In this document: positions 52,761 to 61,521 of the stretch, piece by piece
Position numbering within the stretch: position 1 is the stretch's first letter
Layout of the letters: each line of letters starts with the position of its first letter
From: Xanthobacteraceae bacterium
GTDB lineage: Bacteria > Pseudomonadota > Alphaproteobacteria > Rhizobiales > Xanthobacteraceae
Assembly (NCBI GenBank): GCA_019745775.1
Contig: JAIESR010000052.1
Location: 1 to 64,000, forward strand
DNA: 64,000 bases
Direction of reading: 5' to 3'
Notes under the pieces: generated by a model
Databases searched by the model: none
What the model was told of the DNA's origin: nothing
Seen by the model: only the letters and a program-made list of their open reading frames with translations
Position numbers and translations under genes: made by a program

Positions 52761-53161
52761 TGGATGCGACGTTGATCTTGATCGATAGCGATGCGGAGCT
52801 TGTTCGCGCTCGCAAACTCGTTGACCGCCTTATGGCATCGAACGCACCGGCTGATGCCGCCCGGCTCGCCGCACAGGCGCGGCTGATTGCCGCCCATGAG
52901 GAAAGCAAGTGGCCGCGCCGTGCGCCGCGGACTTCGGAAATCATCCGCTACCTCATGGACCAGCACGGCCTTTCCCGCGCGGATATGGTCCCGATTCTGG
53001 GCACCGCGAGCCGCGTGAGCGAAGTCCTGCGCGGAAAAAAGGGGCTGAGCATAACGATGGTTCAGCGCCTGCGCGCCCGCTTCGCCGTTCCCGCCGACCT
53101 TCTTCTACCGCCGGCAAGGAAGGTGTCGCGCCGGCGCCCTGCCAAACGGGCGGCGGCGTAA
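52760..53161 (+). CDS. higA: HigA-type antitoxin
   Basis: A 133-aa DNA-binding antitoxin. The N-terminal part (DAELVRARKLVDRLMASNAP) matches the HigA family, and the C-terminal XRE-like helix-turn-helix is RTSEIIRYLMDQHGLSRADM, then PILGTASRVSEVLRGKKGLS. It should neutralise HigB and repress the shared promoter. The Arg/Lys-rich tail (RKVSRRRPAKRAAA) is unusual. The pair is inserted between metabolic genes with no mobile element beside it. Confidence 0.93.
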   Translation: MDATLILIDSDAELVRARKLVDRLMASNAPADAARLAAQARLIAAHEESKWPRRAPRTSEIIRYLMDQHGLSRADMVPILGTASRVSEVLRGKKGLSITMVQRLRARFAVPADLLLPPARKVSRRRPAKRAAA

Positions 53162-53250
53162 GGCGGCTTGCGGTCTGACCGGCCGTTCGACAACGCCCAC
53201 CGATTGCGACTACAATCGACGCGTTAGCCCTGATCCGCACGGAGATACGC

Positions 53251-54717
53251 ATGGCCTTTGCCGACACCGCCGTCCAATCGCACGTTCACTATCGCGGTTT
53301 GCGCGACTGGCTCGACAAGGTGCAGGGCATGGGCGAGCTGCTCTGCGTCAACGGCGCCGACTGGAACGTCGAGATGGGCAGCATCACCCAGATGCTGACC
53401 GAGAAATCGAACGGCACCGCGCCGGCCATCCTGTTCGACGAAATCCCGGGCTACGCGAAAGGCTTCCGCACCCTCTACGGCCACTTCTCCTCGATCAAGC
53501 GCGTGGCGCTGACCCTCGGCCTGCCGCTCCAGCACGACCGCAAGGTCGATATCGTGCAGCGCTATCACCAGCGCATGCAGAACATGAAGACGCTACCCCC
53601 GCGCTTCGTAAAAGATGGCCCGGTGCTGCAGAACGTGCTCGAGGGCGACAAGGTCGACGTCTTGAAGTTCCCGGTGCCGCTGCACCACGAGAAGGACAAG
53701 GCCCGCTATATCGGCACCGCTTGCTGCGTCATGACGCAGGACCCCGACTCCGGATGGTTCAATCTCGGCGCCTATCGTTCGCAGGTCTATGACCGCAACA
53801 CCGTCGGCTGCCAGATCACCGAGGGCAAGCACGGCCGCATTCACCGCGACAAGAATTTCGAGCGCGGCAAGCCGATGAAGGTCGCGATCGTGTGCGGCCA
53901 GGACCCGCTGTTGTTCATGCTGGCGTCGTCGCCGCTGCCGGAGATCAGCGAACTGGACATTGCCGGCGGCCTGCGCGGCGAGCCGATCGACGTGATCAAG
54001 GGCCCCTACACCGGCTTCCCGATCCCGGCCGACGCCGAGATCGTGCTCGAAGGCGAGACCGTGCCCAGCCAGGTGCGGCAGGAAGGACCGTTCGGCGAAT
54101 GGATGGGCTACTACTCCGACGACACGCAGCCGCGTCCTTATGTGAACGTCAAGACGATCCTCTATCGCAACGATCCGATCCTCTGCTGCGCGCCGCAGCA
54201 CAAGCCGGTCGACGAGACCGGGCTGCTCAAGGGCGTCGCCGGCGCCGCGCAGATCTGGAGCGCGCTCGAAGCGTCGGGCGTGCCGGAGATCCTCGGCGTG
54301 TGGAATCACGAAGCCGGCCCCGCGACGCGCTTCACCGTCGTCCAGATCAGGCAGCGCTATCCCGGCCACGCCCGGCAGGCGCTGCACATCGCCGCCGCCT
54401 GCCAGGGCGGCGCCTATGCCGGCAAGTGGACCGTCGTGGTCGACGAGGACATCGACGCCGGCGAGCTCGACCAGGTGCTGTGGGCGATGTGCACGCGGTT
54501 CGATCCCAACGTCGACATCGACCTCATCCAGAAGGCCTGGGCGTCGAAGCGCGATCCGCTGTTCCTGCCCGGCAACTTCAACAACCGCATCCTGATCGAC
54601 GCCTGCATCCCCTACGACATGAAGCTGAAGGGTACATTCCCGACCGTGGTCGATGTCAGCGACGACCTGCGCGGCAAGCTGCGCGCCAAGTTCCCGCACA
54701 TCTTCCCGCCGATGTGA
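53251..54717 (+). CDS. UbiD-family decarboxylase
   Basis: A 488-aa protein of the prenylated-FMN-dependent UbiD family: YRGLRDWLDKVQGMGELLCV, KFPVPLHHEKDKARYIGTAC, KVAIVCGQDPLLFMLASSP, and the active-site region QVRQEGPFGEWMGYYSDDTQ with the conserved Glu residues. Family enzymes reversibly decarboxylate aromatic or alpha-beta-unsaturated acids. GGAGATACGC precedes the ATG. No UbiX flavin prenyltransferase gene lies in the window. It stands ahead of the three tandem SBP genes and may act on the same substrates. Confidence 0.92.
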   Translation: MAFADTAVQSHVHYRGLRDWLDKVQGMGELLCVNGADWNVEMGSITQMLTEKSNGTAPAILFDEIPGYAKGFRTLYGHFSSIKRVALTLGLPLQHDRKVDIVQRYHQRMQNMKTLPPRFVKDGPVLQNVLEGDKVDVLKFPVPLHHEKDKARYIGTACCVMTQDPDSGWFNLGAYRSQVYDRNTVGCQITEGKHGRIHRDKNFERGKPMKVAIVCGQDPLLFMLASSPLPEISELDIAGGLRGEPIDVIKGPYTGFPIPADAEIVLEGETVPSQVRQEGPFGEWMGYYSDDTQPRPYVNVKTILYRNDPILCCAPQHKPVDETGLLKGVAGAAQIWSALEASGVPEILGVWNHEAGPATRFTVVQIRQRYPGHARQALHIAAACQGGAYAGKWTVVVDEDIDAGELDQVLWAMCTRFDPNVDIDLIQKAWASKRDPLFLPGNFNNRILIDACIPYDMKLKGTFPTVVDVSDDLRGKLRAKFPHIFPPM

Positions 54718-54733
54718 TTATCCGATGCACAAT

Positions 54734-54848
54734 CTCTCTCGGCCTCATGGTGAGGAGCGCACAACGTGCGCGTCTCGAACCATAGGCCGCCCGGCTCGGG
54801 CCGCCCTATCCTTCGAGACGGCGCTGACGCGCCTCCCAGGATGAGGGC
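54734..54848. repeat. Palindromic repeat, CTCATCCTGAGGAGCG family, copy 3
   Basis: CTCGGCCTCATGGTGAGGAG at the left and GCGCCTCCCAGGATGAGGGC at the right, with CGCGTCTCGAACCATAGG and CCTATCCTTCGAGACGGCG inside. Same family as 16956-17053 and 30243-30345. It separates the UbiD gene from the SBP triplet. Confidence 0.88.
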
Positions 54849-54878
54849 GGATTGAGATCGCGAACAGGGAGAAAATTA

Positions 54879-55886
54879 ATGCCACGTGTCGTCCTTGCCA
54901 CCCTCCTAGCCGTGCTCGCCCTTCCCGCGCACGCGCAAAGCGTCGCGGACTTCTACAAAGGCAAATCGGTCACCCTGGCGATCGGTTTCCCGGTCGGAGG
55001 CGGCTACGACCTCTATGCGCGCACGCTTGCGCGACACATGGGCAAGCACATTCCGGGCAATCCCGCGATCGTGCCGCAGAACATGCCGGGCGCCGGAGGT
55101 TTGCGGGTCGCGCAGTTCCTGTTCACCACGGCGCCGAAGGACGGGCTGGCGTTCGGCACCTTCACGCGCATGGCCGGCATCGCCCCGCTGCTCGATCCCA
55201 GCCTGAAATACGACAGTGCGAAGTTCACCTGGCTTGGCGCCATCACCGACGCCGTCAGCGTGTGCACCACCTGGCACGCGTCGCCGGTGAAAACCTGGAA
55301 GGATTTTATCGAGAAGCCGGTCTCGTTCGGCGGGACGGGCGTGAACAACGAGACCGATATCTTCGCCAACGTGTACAAGAACGTCTTCAACGCCAATCTC
55401 AAGCTTGCGTCCGGCTATCAGGGCACGGCCGGCATCATGCTGGCCATGGAGCGCGGCGAGCTCGACGGCGTCTGCGGCATCGACTGGACCACGCTCAAGG
55501 CCCAGCGCCCGCATTGGATCAAGCAAAAGCAGATCAACGTCCTCGCCCAGACCGCGTTCCGGAAGGACCCCGACCTGCCGCACGTGCCGCTGATCATGGA
55601 GCTGACCAAGGACCCCGAGAAGCTCCAAATCCTGAAACTGTTCGTGTCGTCGCACGAGCTGGCGCGCCCGTTCGCCGCGCCGCCCGGCCTGCCGGCCGAC
55701 CGCGCCGAAGCATTGATCGCCGCCTTCAATGCGACGATGAAGGATCCTGAATTCCTGGCGGAAACCGCCAAGCACCAGATGGAAGTCGCGCCGGTCAGCG
55801 GCAAGAAGCTCGCCGAAATGCTGGCTGAAATCTACACCACACCCGAGGACATCATCGCGAAGGCCAGGATCGCGATGACGCGTTGA
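54879..55886 (+). CDS. TctC-superfamily solute-binding protein, tandem copy 1
   Basis: A 335-aa periplasmic protein with signal peptide VVLATLLAVLALPAHAQ. Marks are VADFYKGKSVTLAIGFPVGG, KHIPGNPAIVPQNMPGAGGL and TAPKDGLAFGTF. The Cys pair is present (VSVCTTWHASP and ELDGVCGIDW). The start at 54879 has GGGAGAAAATTA upstream. It is first of three neighbouring paralogues with the same orientation; the next gene begins 10 bp later. Confidence 0.92.
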   Translation: MPRVVLATLLAVLALPAHAQSVADFYKGKSVTLAIGFPVGGGYDLYARTLARHMGKHIPGNPAIVPQNMPGAGGLRVAQFLFTTAPKDGLAFGTFTRMAGIAPLLDPSLKYDSAKFTWLGAITDAVSVCTTWHASPVKTWKDFIEKPVSFGGTGVNNETDIFANVYKNVFNANLKLASGYQGTAGIMLAMERGELDGVCGIDWTTLKAQRPHWIKQKQINVLAQTAFRKDPDLPHVPLIMELTKDPEKLQILKLFVSSHELARPFAAPPGLPADRAEALIAAFNATMKDPEFLAETAKHQMEVAPVSGKKLAEMLAEIYTTPEDIIAKARIAMTR

Positions 55887-55896
55887 GGTTTCCAGG

Positions 55897-56919
55897 ATGC
55901 GTTACCTGCCAACTGTCCTGACGCGCTCCGTCGTGGTGGGATTGCTTGCCTGCTCCTCGGCGCACGCCCAGAGCGTCGAAGAATTCTACACCGGCAAGAC
56001 CATCAACCTCGCGATCGGCTTCACGCCCGGCGGCGGTTACGATCTCTACGGACGGCTGGTGGCGCGTCACCTCGGCAAACATATCCCCGGCAAGCCCGCG
56101 ATCGTCGCGCAGAATATGCCCGGCGCCGGCAGCATGCGCGCCGCGCAGCATCTTTATTCGATCGCGCCAAAGGACGGCACCGCGCTCGCGACCTTCGGCC
56201 GCCAGATGGGGATCACGCCGCTGCTCAACCCGGCCGCGCAATACGACGGCACCAAATTCACCTGGCTCGGCAGCGTCACCAACGAGGTCTCGACCTGCGT
56301 CACCTGGAACACGTCGGCGGTGAAGGATTGGGCCGGACTCTTGAAAAATCCCGTGACCTTCGCCGGCGACGGCCCCGGCGCCGACCCAGATGTGTTCGCG
56401 AACCTCTACAACAACGTGTTCAACACCAAGATCAAGATCATCTCCGGCTATCGCGGCACCAATCCGATGATCCTCGCGATGGAGCGCGGCGAGGTCGATG
56501 GCTTCTGCGGCCTGTCGTGGAGCACCGTGAAGTCGCGCCACATGGACTGGTTCAAGAACAAGACCATGAACGTGCTGGTGCAGGCGGCGCTGCAAAAGGA
56601 AGCCGACATTCCGGACGTTCCGCTCGCGCTCGACCTCGCCAAGACCGAACAGCAGCGGCAGGTACTCAAGGTATTTCTCTACGGGCAGGAGATGGCGCGG
56701 CCATTCGCGGCACCGCCCGGCATCCCCGCCGATCGCAGAGCGGCGCTGGTCGCTGCTTTTGAGAAAATGCTCAAGGACCCGGAATTTCTCGGCGAGATCA
56801 AGAAGCTCAACCTCGACCTCAATCCGATCAGCGCGTCCGCCATCGACGGGATGCTGAAGGAGCTCTACGCCACGCCTAAGGATGTACTTGAACGGGCGGC
56901 GCAGGCGGCAACCAAGTGA
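55897..56919 (+). CDS. TctC-superfamily solute-binding protein, tandem copy 2
   Basis: A 340-aa periplasmic protein with signal peptide SVVVGLLACSSAHAQ. Marks are VEEFYTGKTINLAIGFTPGG, KHIPGKPAIVAQNMPGAGSM and IAPKDGTALATF. The Cys pair is present (VSTCVTWNTSA and EVDGFCGLSW). It lies 10 bp after copy 1. By eye it is closer to copy 3 than to any other SBP in the window, as expected from recent duplication. Confidence 0.92.
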   Translation: MRYLPTVLTRSVVVGLLACSSAHAQSVEEFYTGKTINLAIGFTPGGGYDLYGRLVARHLGKHIPGKPAIVAQNMPGAGSMRAAQHLYSIAPKDGTALATFGRQMGITPLLNPAAQYDGTKFTWLGSVTNEVSTCVTWNTSAVKDWAGLLKNPVTFAGDGPGADPDVFANLYNNVFNTKIKIISGYRGTNPMILAMERGEVDGFCGLSWSTVKSRHMDWFKNKTMNVLVQAALQKEADIPDVPLALDLAKTEQQRQVLKVFLYGQEMARPFAAPPGIPADRRAALVAAFEKMLKDPEFLGEIKKLNLDLNPISASAIDGMLKELYATPKDVLERAAQAATK

Positions 56920-56957
56920 CCGGGCTCAAGCACCCCATGAACAACAAGAGACATGCG

Positions 56958-57974
56958 ATGAACTTCCGCCTCCCTGCCCTCGCTGCGATAAGCATTCTGG
57001 TCGGCCTCACGCCGGCGCACGCGCAAAGCGTCGAGGAATTCTACCGCGGCAAGAGCATCACGCTCGCCATCGGCTTCACGCCGGGCGGCGGCTACGATCT
57101 CTATGCGCGCCATCTCGCCCGCTACATGGGCAAGCACATCCCAGGCAACCCCACGATCGTGCCGCAGAACATGGCCGGCGCCGGCTCGCTGCGCGCCGCG
57201 AATTTCATCTATTCCGCGGCGCCCAAGGACGGCACCGCCTTCGGCACCTTCGCGCGCACCACCGGGCTCAATCCGCTGCTCGAAAGCGGCGCGACGTTCG
57301 ACGGCACCAAGTTCACCTGGCTCGGCAGCGTCACCAACGACATCTCGCTGTGCGTGACCTGGCACACCTCCAAGGCCAACAATTGGGAGAACTTCCTGAA
57401 GGTCCCGACCGCCTTGGGTGGACAGGCGCCGAGCTCGGAACCCGATATCTTCGCCAATCTCTACAAGAACGTGTTCGGGGCGCCGGTCAAGCTCGTCGCG
57501 GGCTATCCCGGAACCAACGAAATCACGCTGGCGATGGAGCGCGGCGAGGTCGACGGCCTGTGCGGCCTGTCGTGGAGCACGATCCAGACCCGCCACCTCG
57601 CGTGGCTGAAGGAGAAGAAGATCAATCTCCTGGTGCAGGCGTCGTTCAAGAAAGACCCCGAGATCGGCAACGTACCGCTGGTCATGGAGCTGACCAAGGA
57701 CACCGAGAAGCTGCAGATCCTGAAGCTCATCCTCGCGGCGCAGGAAATGGCGCGCCCGTTCGCGGCGCCGCCGGGCATCCCGCGCGACCGCGCCGCCGCG
57801 CTGAGGGCCGCGTTCAACGCCACCATGAAGGACCCGGAGTATCTCGCCGACGCCAGGAAATCGCGCATCGACGTCAATCCTGTGACCGGGGCGGAGATCG
57901 ACAAGCTACTGGCCGAGCTCTATGCCACGCCCAAGGACGTGATCACGAAGGCCAGCCAGGCGATCTCGAGGTAG
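56958..57974 (+). CDS. TctC-superfamily solute-binding protein, tandem copy 3
   Basis: A 338-aa periplasmic protein with signal peptide MNFRLPALAAISILVGLTPA. Marks are VEEFYRGKSITLAIGFTPGG, KHIPGNPTIVPQNMAGAGSL and SAAPKDGTAFGTF. The Cys pair is present (ISLCVTWHTSK and EVDGLCGLSW). ATG at 56958 fits the signal peptide best; GTG at 56916, which overlaps the stop of copy 2 (GTGA), and ATG at 56937 are alternatives that would add an N-terminal extension. Confidence 0.92.
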   Translation: MNFRLPALAAISILVGLTPAHAQSVEEFYRGKSITLAIGFTPGGGYDLYARHLARYMGKHIPGNPTIVPQNMAGAGSLRAANFIYSAAPKDGTAFGTFARTTGLNPLLESGATFDGTKFTWLGSVTNDISLCVTWHTSKANNWENFLKVPTALGGQAPSSEPDIFANLYKNVFGAPVKLVAGYPGTNEITLAMERGEVDGLCGLSWSTIQTRHLAWLKEKKINLLVQASFKKDPEIGNVPLVMELTKDTEKLQILKLILAAQEMARPFAAPPGIPRDRAAALRAAFNATMKDPEYLADARKSRIDVNPVTGAEIDKLLAELYATPKDVITKASQAISR

Positions 57975-58011
57975 AGGTTGGTGGCAAGACCTAGTAAACC
58001 GCTCATCCACG

Positions 58012-58092
58012 CGTCATTGCAAGCGTAGCGAAGCAATCCAGAACCATAGTCAAGAATTGGATTGCTTCGTCGCTTCGCTCCTCGCAATGACG
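58012..58092. repeat. Palindromic repeat, GTCATTGCAAGCG family
   Basis: CGTCATTGCAAGCGTAGCGA at the left and TCGCTTCGCTCCTCGCAATG at the right, with GAAGCAATCCAGAA and TTGGATTGCTTC inside. It separates the SBP triplet from the second molybdenum hydroxylase. Confidence 0.88.
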
Positions 58093-58123
58093 AACGATGA
58101 CGGATCGTTCGGAGAAAGCTGAT

Positions 58124-60466
58124 ATGACTTCGCTGATCGGGGCTCGCGTCAACCGGGTCGAGGACCCGCCGCTGCTGCGCGGCGAGCGCCGCTTCATCGA
58201 CGATATCGTGGTGCCGGACACGCTGCACGCCGGCTTCGTTCGCAGTCCGCATCCGCACGCTGCGATCCGCGGCGTCGTGAAGGACGCTGCCCTCGCACTG
58301 CCCGGCGTGCACGCCGTTCTCACCCTCGACGACGTCGCCCCTGTCATGGCCAAGCGGCGGATGATGCGGCACTCGAATTCCGGCACACCGCTCGACCGCA
58401 TGTGGTGCTTCGCGCTTGCCGACGGCGAGGTGTCCTATGTGGGTGAGCCGGTCGCGATCGTGATCGCCGACAGCCGCTACATCGCCGAGGACGCCGCCGC
58501 ACTGGTCGACGTCGACTACGACCTCCTGCCCGCCGTGTCGGATTGCCGCAAGGCGGTGGCGCCCGGCGCACCGGCGGTGCGACGGGAACTCAACTCCAAC
58601 ACGGTCGCGACCTACAAGGTGAATTTCGGCGATCCCGACGCCGCCTTCGCCAAGGCCGCGCATGTGTTCCATACCGACCTCTGGCAGCACCGCGGCGCCG
58701 GCCATCCGATCGAGGGGCGCGGCATCCTCGCCGAATTCCACCGCGGCACCGAAGGCATCACCGCCTGGGCCTCGACCCAGAAGGCGAACGACCTGTTCCA
58801 GACCATCACCTCGCTGTTCGACATCGACGAGTCGAAGCTGCGGGTGATCACGCCCGAGATCGGCGGCGGCTTCGGCCCGAAACTCTGCATCTATTCGGAA
58901 GACATCGCCGTGGTGGCGGCGTCGAAACTGCTGCGGCGCTCGATAAAATGGATCGAAGACCGCCGCGAGCACTTCACCAATGCCGCGCAGGAACGCGACC
59001 AGTACTGGTCGATCGATATCGCCGTGAGCGAGGATGCCAAGGTGCTCGGCATCCGCGGCAACTTGGTGCACGACGTCGGCGCCTTCGCGCTGCAGGACGT
59101 CAACATCCCGTTCAATTCCGCCTCGATGATGAGTGGGCCCTACATCGTGCCCTCGCTGCACATGGACGTCGTCGTCGCCGCCACCAACAAGACGCCGGTC
59201 TCATCGATCCGTGGCGCCGGCTATCCGCAGGCCGCCTTCTCGATGGAGCGGATGATGGACCGCATCGCGCGCGAGCTGAAGCTCGACCGCGCCGAGGTGC
59301 GGCGGCGCAACCTGATCCCCAAGGAGAAGATGCCCTATACCAAGCCGCTGAAGGCGCGCTCGGGCGCCGCCATGCAATACGACAGCGGCGACTATCCGGC
59401 CTCGCAGGCGGCGGTGCTCGAAGCCGCGCGCTGGGACGATTTCCCGAAGCGGCAGGCGGAGGCGCGCGCCCAGGGCCGCTATATCGGCATCGGGCTCGCG
59501 CACGGCATCAAGGGCACCGGCCGCGGACCGTTCGAATCCGGCATCGTTCGCGTGTCGAACACCGGCAAGGTCACGGTGTTCACCGGCGCCGCCAATCTCG
59601 GGCAGGGTTTGCGCACGGTGCTGGCGCAGATCGCCGCCAGCGAGCTGGGCCTGCGTTCGGAAGACATCACCGTGGTGCCGGGCGACACGTCGGGCGCCGC
59701 GCTCGGGCTTGGCGCGTTTGCCAGCCGGCAGATGGTGACGGCCGGCAACTCGGTGCTGCTCGCCTCGCGTCAGGTGGCGGAGAAGGCGAAGAAGCTCGCC
59801 AGCCATATTCTTGAAGCCGCCGAGCACGATCTCGAATTGAAGGATGGCGAGGTGCGCGTGGTCGGCGCGCCGCAGCTCTCCGTGAAATTCGCCGAGCTCT
59901 CGCGCATCCTCAAGGGCGCGCCGGGTTACGGCTTCCCGCCCGGCGTCGAACCTGGGCTCGACGCCAATGTGAACTGGCGCACCGACGCGCTGGCCTACGC
60001 CAATACCTGCCACGCCGTCGAGGTCGAGGTCGACGTCGAGACCGGGGCCGTACGCATTCTCAACTACGTCGCGTTGCAGGACTCCGGCGTGCTGATCAAC
60101 CCGATGCTCGTCGAAGGCCAGCTCCAGGGCGGTATCGCCCACGGCATCGGCAATGCGCTCTACGAGTGGATGGGCTACGACGACGCGGCGCAGCCGGTGA
60201 CCACCACCTTCGCGGATTACCTCCTGCCGACCGCGACCGAAATCCCGACCATGACGGCGATCTTCCAGGAGACGCCCTCGCCGCTCAATCCGCTCGGCTG
60301 CAAGGGCGCCGGCGAGGTTTCGACCATCCCGACCGCCGCCGCGATCATCAATGCGATCGAGGATGCGCTACAGCCGTTCGACGTACGCATCTCGCAGACC
60401 CCGCTGCCGCCGCAGAAGATCGTCGAGCTGATCCATGGCGGCGGGAACGGCCGCGCCGGTCATTGA
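58124..60466 (+). CDS. Xanthine dehydrogenase family molybdopterin-binding (large) subunit, orphan
   Basis: A 780-aa CoxL-like subunit, paralogous to 47631: ARVNRVEDPPLLRGERRFID, SYVGEPVAIVIADSRYIAED, ITPEIGGGFGPKLCIYSEDI, the active-site loop SSIRGAGYPQAAFSMERMMD (form II-like RGAG) and GCKGAGEVSTIPTAAAIINA. GGAGAAAGC precedes the ATG at 58124; an ATG at 58097 falls beside the repeat and is less likely. As with its paralogue, no iron-sulfur or FAD subunit gene is nearby, and it follows SBP genes. Confidence 0.92.
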   Translation: MTSLIGARVNRVEDPPLLRGERRFIDDIVVPDTLHAGFVRSPHPHAAIRGVVKDAALALPGVHAVLTLDDVAPVMAKRRMMRHSNSGTPLDRMWCFALADGEVSYVGEPVAIVIADSRYIAEDAAALVDVDYDLLPAVSDCRKAVAPGAPAVRRELNSNTVATYKVNFGDPDAAFAKAAHVFHTDLWQHRGAGHPIEGRGILAEFHRGTEGITAWASTQKANDLFQTITSLFDIDESKLRVITPEIGGGFGPKLCIYSEDIAVVAASKLLRRSIKWIEDRREHFTNAAQERDQYWSIDIAVSEDAKVLGIRGNLVHDVGAFALQDVNIPFNSASMMSGPYIVPSLHMDVVVAATNKTPVSSIRGAGYPQAAFSMERMMDRIARELKLDRAEVRRRNLIPKEKMPYTKPLKARSGAAMQYDSGDYPASQAAVLEAARWDDFPKRQAEARAQGRYIGIGLAHGIKGTGRGPFESGIVRVSNTGKVTVFTGAANLGQGLRTVLAQIAASELGLRSEDITVVPGDTSGAALGLGAFASRQMVTAGNSVLLASRQVAEKAKKLASHILEAAEHDLELKDGEVRVVGAPQLSVKFAELSRILKGAPGYGFPPGVEPGLDANVNWRTDALAYANTCHAVEVEVDVETGAVRILNYVALQDSGVLINPMLVEGQLQGGIAHGIGNALYEWMGYDDAAQPVTTTFADYLLPTATEIPTMTAIFQETPSPLNPLGCKGAGEVSTIPTAAAIINAIEDALQPFDVRISQTPLPPQKIVELIHGGGNGRAGH

Positions 60467-60480
60467 GTTAGGCGATTGTT

Positions 60481-60557
60481 CCGCTCGTCCCCGCGAAAGC
60501 GGGGACTCAGAATCGAAGAAGAAAGACTGGATTCCCGCTTGCGCGGGAATGAGCGGA
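60481..60557. repeat. Palindromic repeat, CCGCTCGTCCCCGCGAAAGC family
   Basis: CCGCTCGTCCCCGCGAAAGC at the left and GCGCGGGAATGAGCGG at the right, with GGGGACTCAG and CTGGATTCCCGC inside. It lies after the molybdenum hydroxylase gene. Confidence 0.88.
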
Positions 60558-60609
60558 GGCTGAAGCTGTTGCTTCAGTTGAACTGAATGCTAGCATCCAC
60601 GGTGCGCAG

Positions 60610-61512
60610 TTGAACGATCGCATCGTCACCGTCTTTGGCGGCACCGGCTTCCTCGGCCGGCACGTGACCCGTAGCCTGCGCGCCAGCGACTTCACGGTCC
60701 GCGTCGCTTCCCGCCATGTGAACAAGCCAACGCAGGGCGACCGCAAGATCCAGCCGATCCGCGCCGATATCCGAGACCCGATCGCTGTCGAAGCCGCGCT
60801 GGTCAACGCCTGGGGCGTCGTCAACGCGGTCAGCCTCTATGTCGAGCACGGCTCGGACACCTTCCACACCATTCACGTCAACGCGGCACGTACCATTGCG
60901 CAGGCCGCGCGCGAGGCGGGCGCTGAGCGGCTGGTTCAGGTCTCCGGCATCGGCGCCGACATCGCCTCGCCGTCGCTCTATGTGCGCAAGCGCGCCGAAG
61001 GCGAGCAGGCCGTGCGCGCGGCGTTCCCCGGGGCCATGATCGCGCGTCCGGCGGTGATGTTCGGCCCCGATGGCGGCTTCGTCACCACGGTTCTCGATCT
61101 CATGCGCAAGCTTCCGGTCTATCCGCTGTTCGGCCGCGGCCAGATGCGGCTGCAGCCGGTTTCGGTCGACGATGTCGCTGACGCGATCGCGCGCATCCTC
61201 ACGCGGCCGGAGCGCGAGCCCACGCTCTATGAGTTCGGCGGGCCCGATGTCTTCACCTATGAGGATTTCCTGCGCACCGTCGCGCACGAAGCCGGCTTGC
61301 GGCCATTGTTCGTGCCGTTCCCGTTTGCCGGATGGCATCTCCTGGCGCGCGTGGCGGAAATCCTCCCGCGGCCGCCGGTGACGCGCAACCAGGTCGAGTT
61401 GATGGAGGTCGACACGGTCGCCTCGCCCTCGTTGCCGGGGCTGCGGGAATTGGGCATCACGCCGAAACCGGTCAAGGATACGGTCCGTGACCTCGCGCCT
61501 GTGGGTGGCTAG
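60610..61512 (+). CDS. Complex I NDUFA9-like atypical SDR protein
   Basis: A 300-aa NAD(P)-binding protein: RIVTVFGGTGFLGRHVTRSL (GxxGxxG loop), DPIAVEAALVNAWGVVNAVS, ERLVQVSGIGADIASPSLYV with the SxxxYxxxK-like site, and LQPVSVDDVADAIARILTRP. This is the NDUFA9/NmrA-type group linked to ubiquinone biosynthesis or respiratory complex I. The start is TTG at 60610, with no strong binding site visible. Two small metabolic genes follow closely (9 bp and one overlapping base), so the three may form an operon. Confidence 0.88.
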   Translation: MNDRIVTVFGGTGFLGRHVTRSLRASDFTVRVASRHVNKPTQGDRKIQPIRADIRDPIAVEAALVNAWGVVNAVSLYVEHGSDTFHTIHVNAARTIAQAAREAGAERLVQVSGIGADIASPSLYVRKRAEGEQAVRAAFPGAMIARPAVMFGPDGGFVTTVLDLMRKLPVYPLFGRGQMRLQPVSVDDVADAIARILTRPEREPTLYEFGGPDVFTYEDFLRTVAHEAGLRPLFVPFPFAGWHLLARVAEILPRPPVTRNQVELMEVDTVASPSLPGLRELGITPKPVKDTVRDLAPVGG

Positions 61513-61521
61513 TATCCCCGC

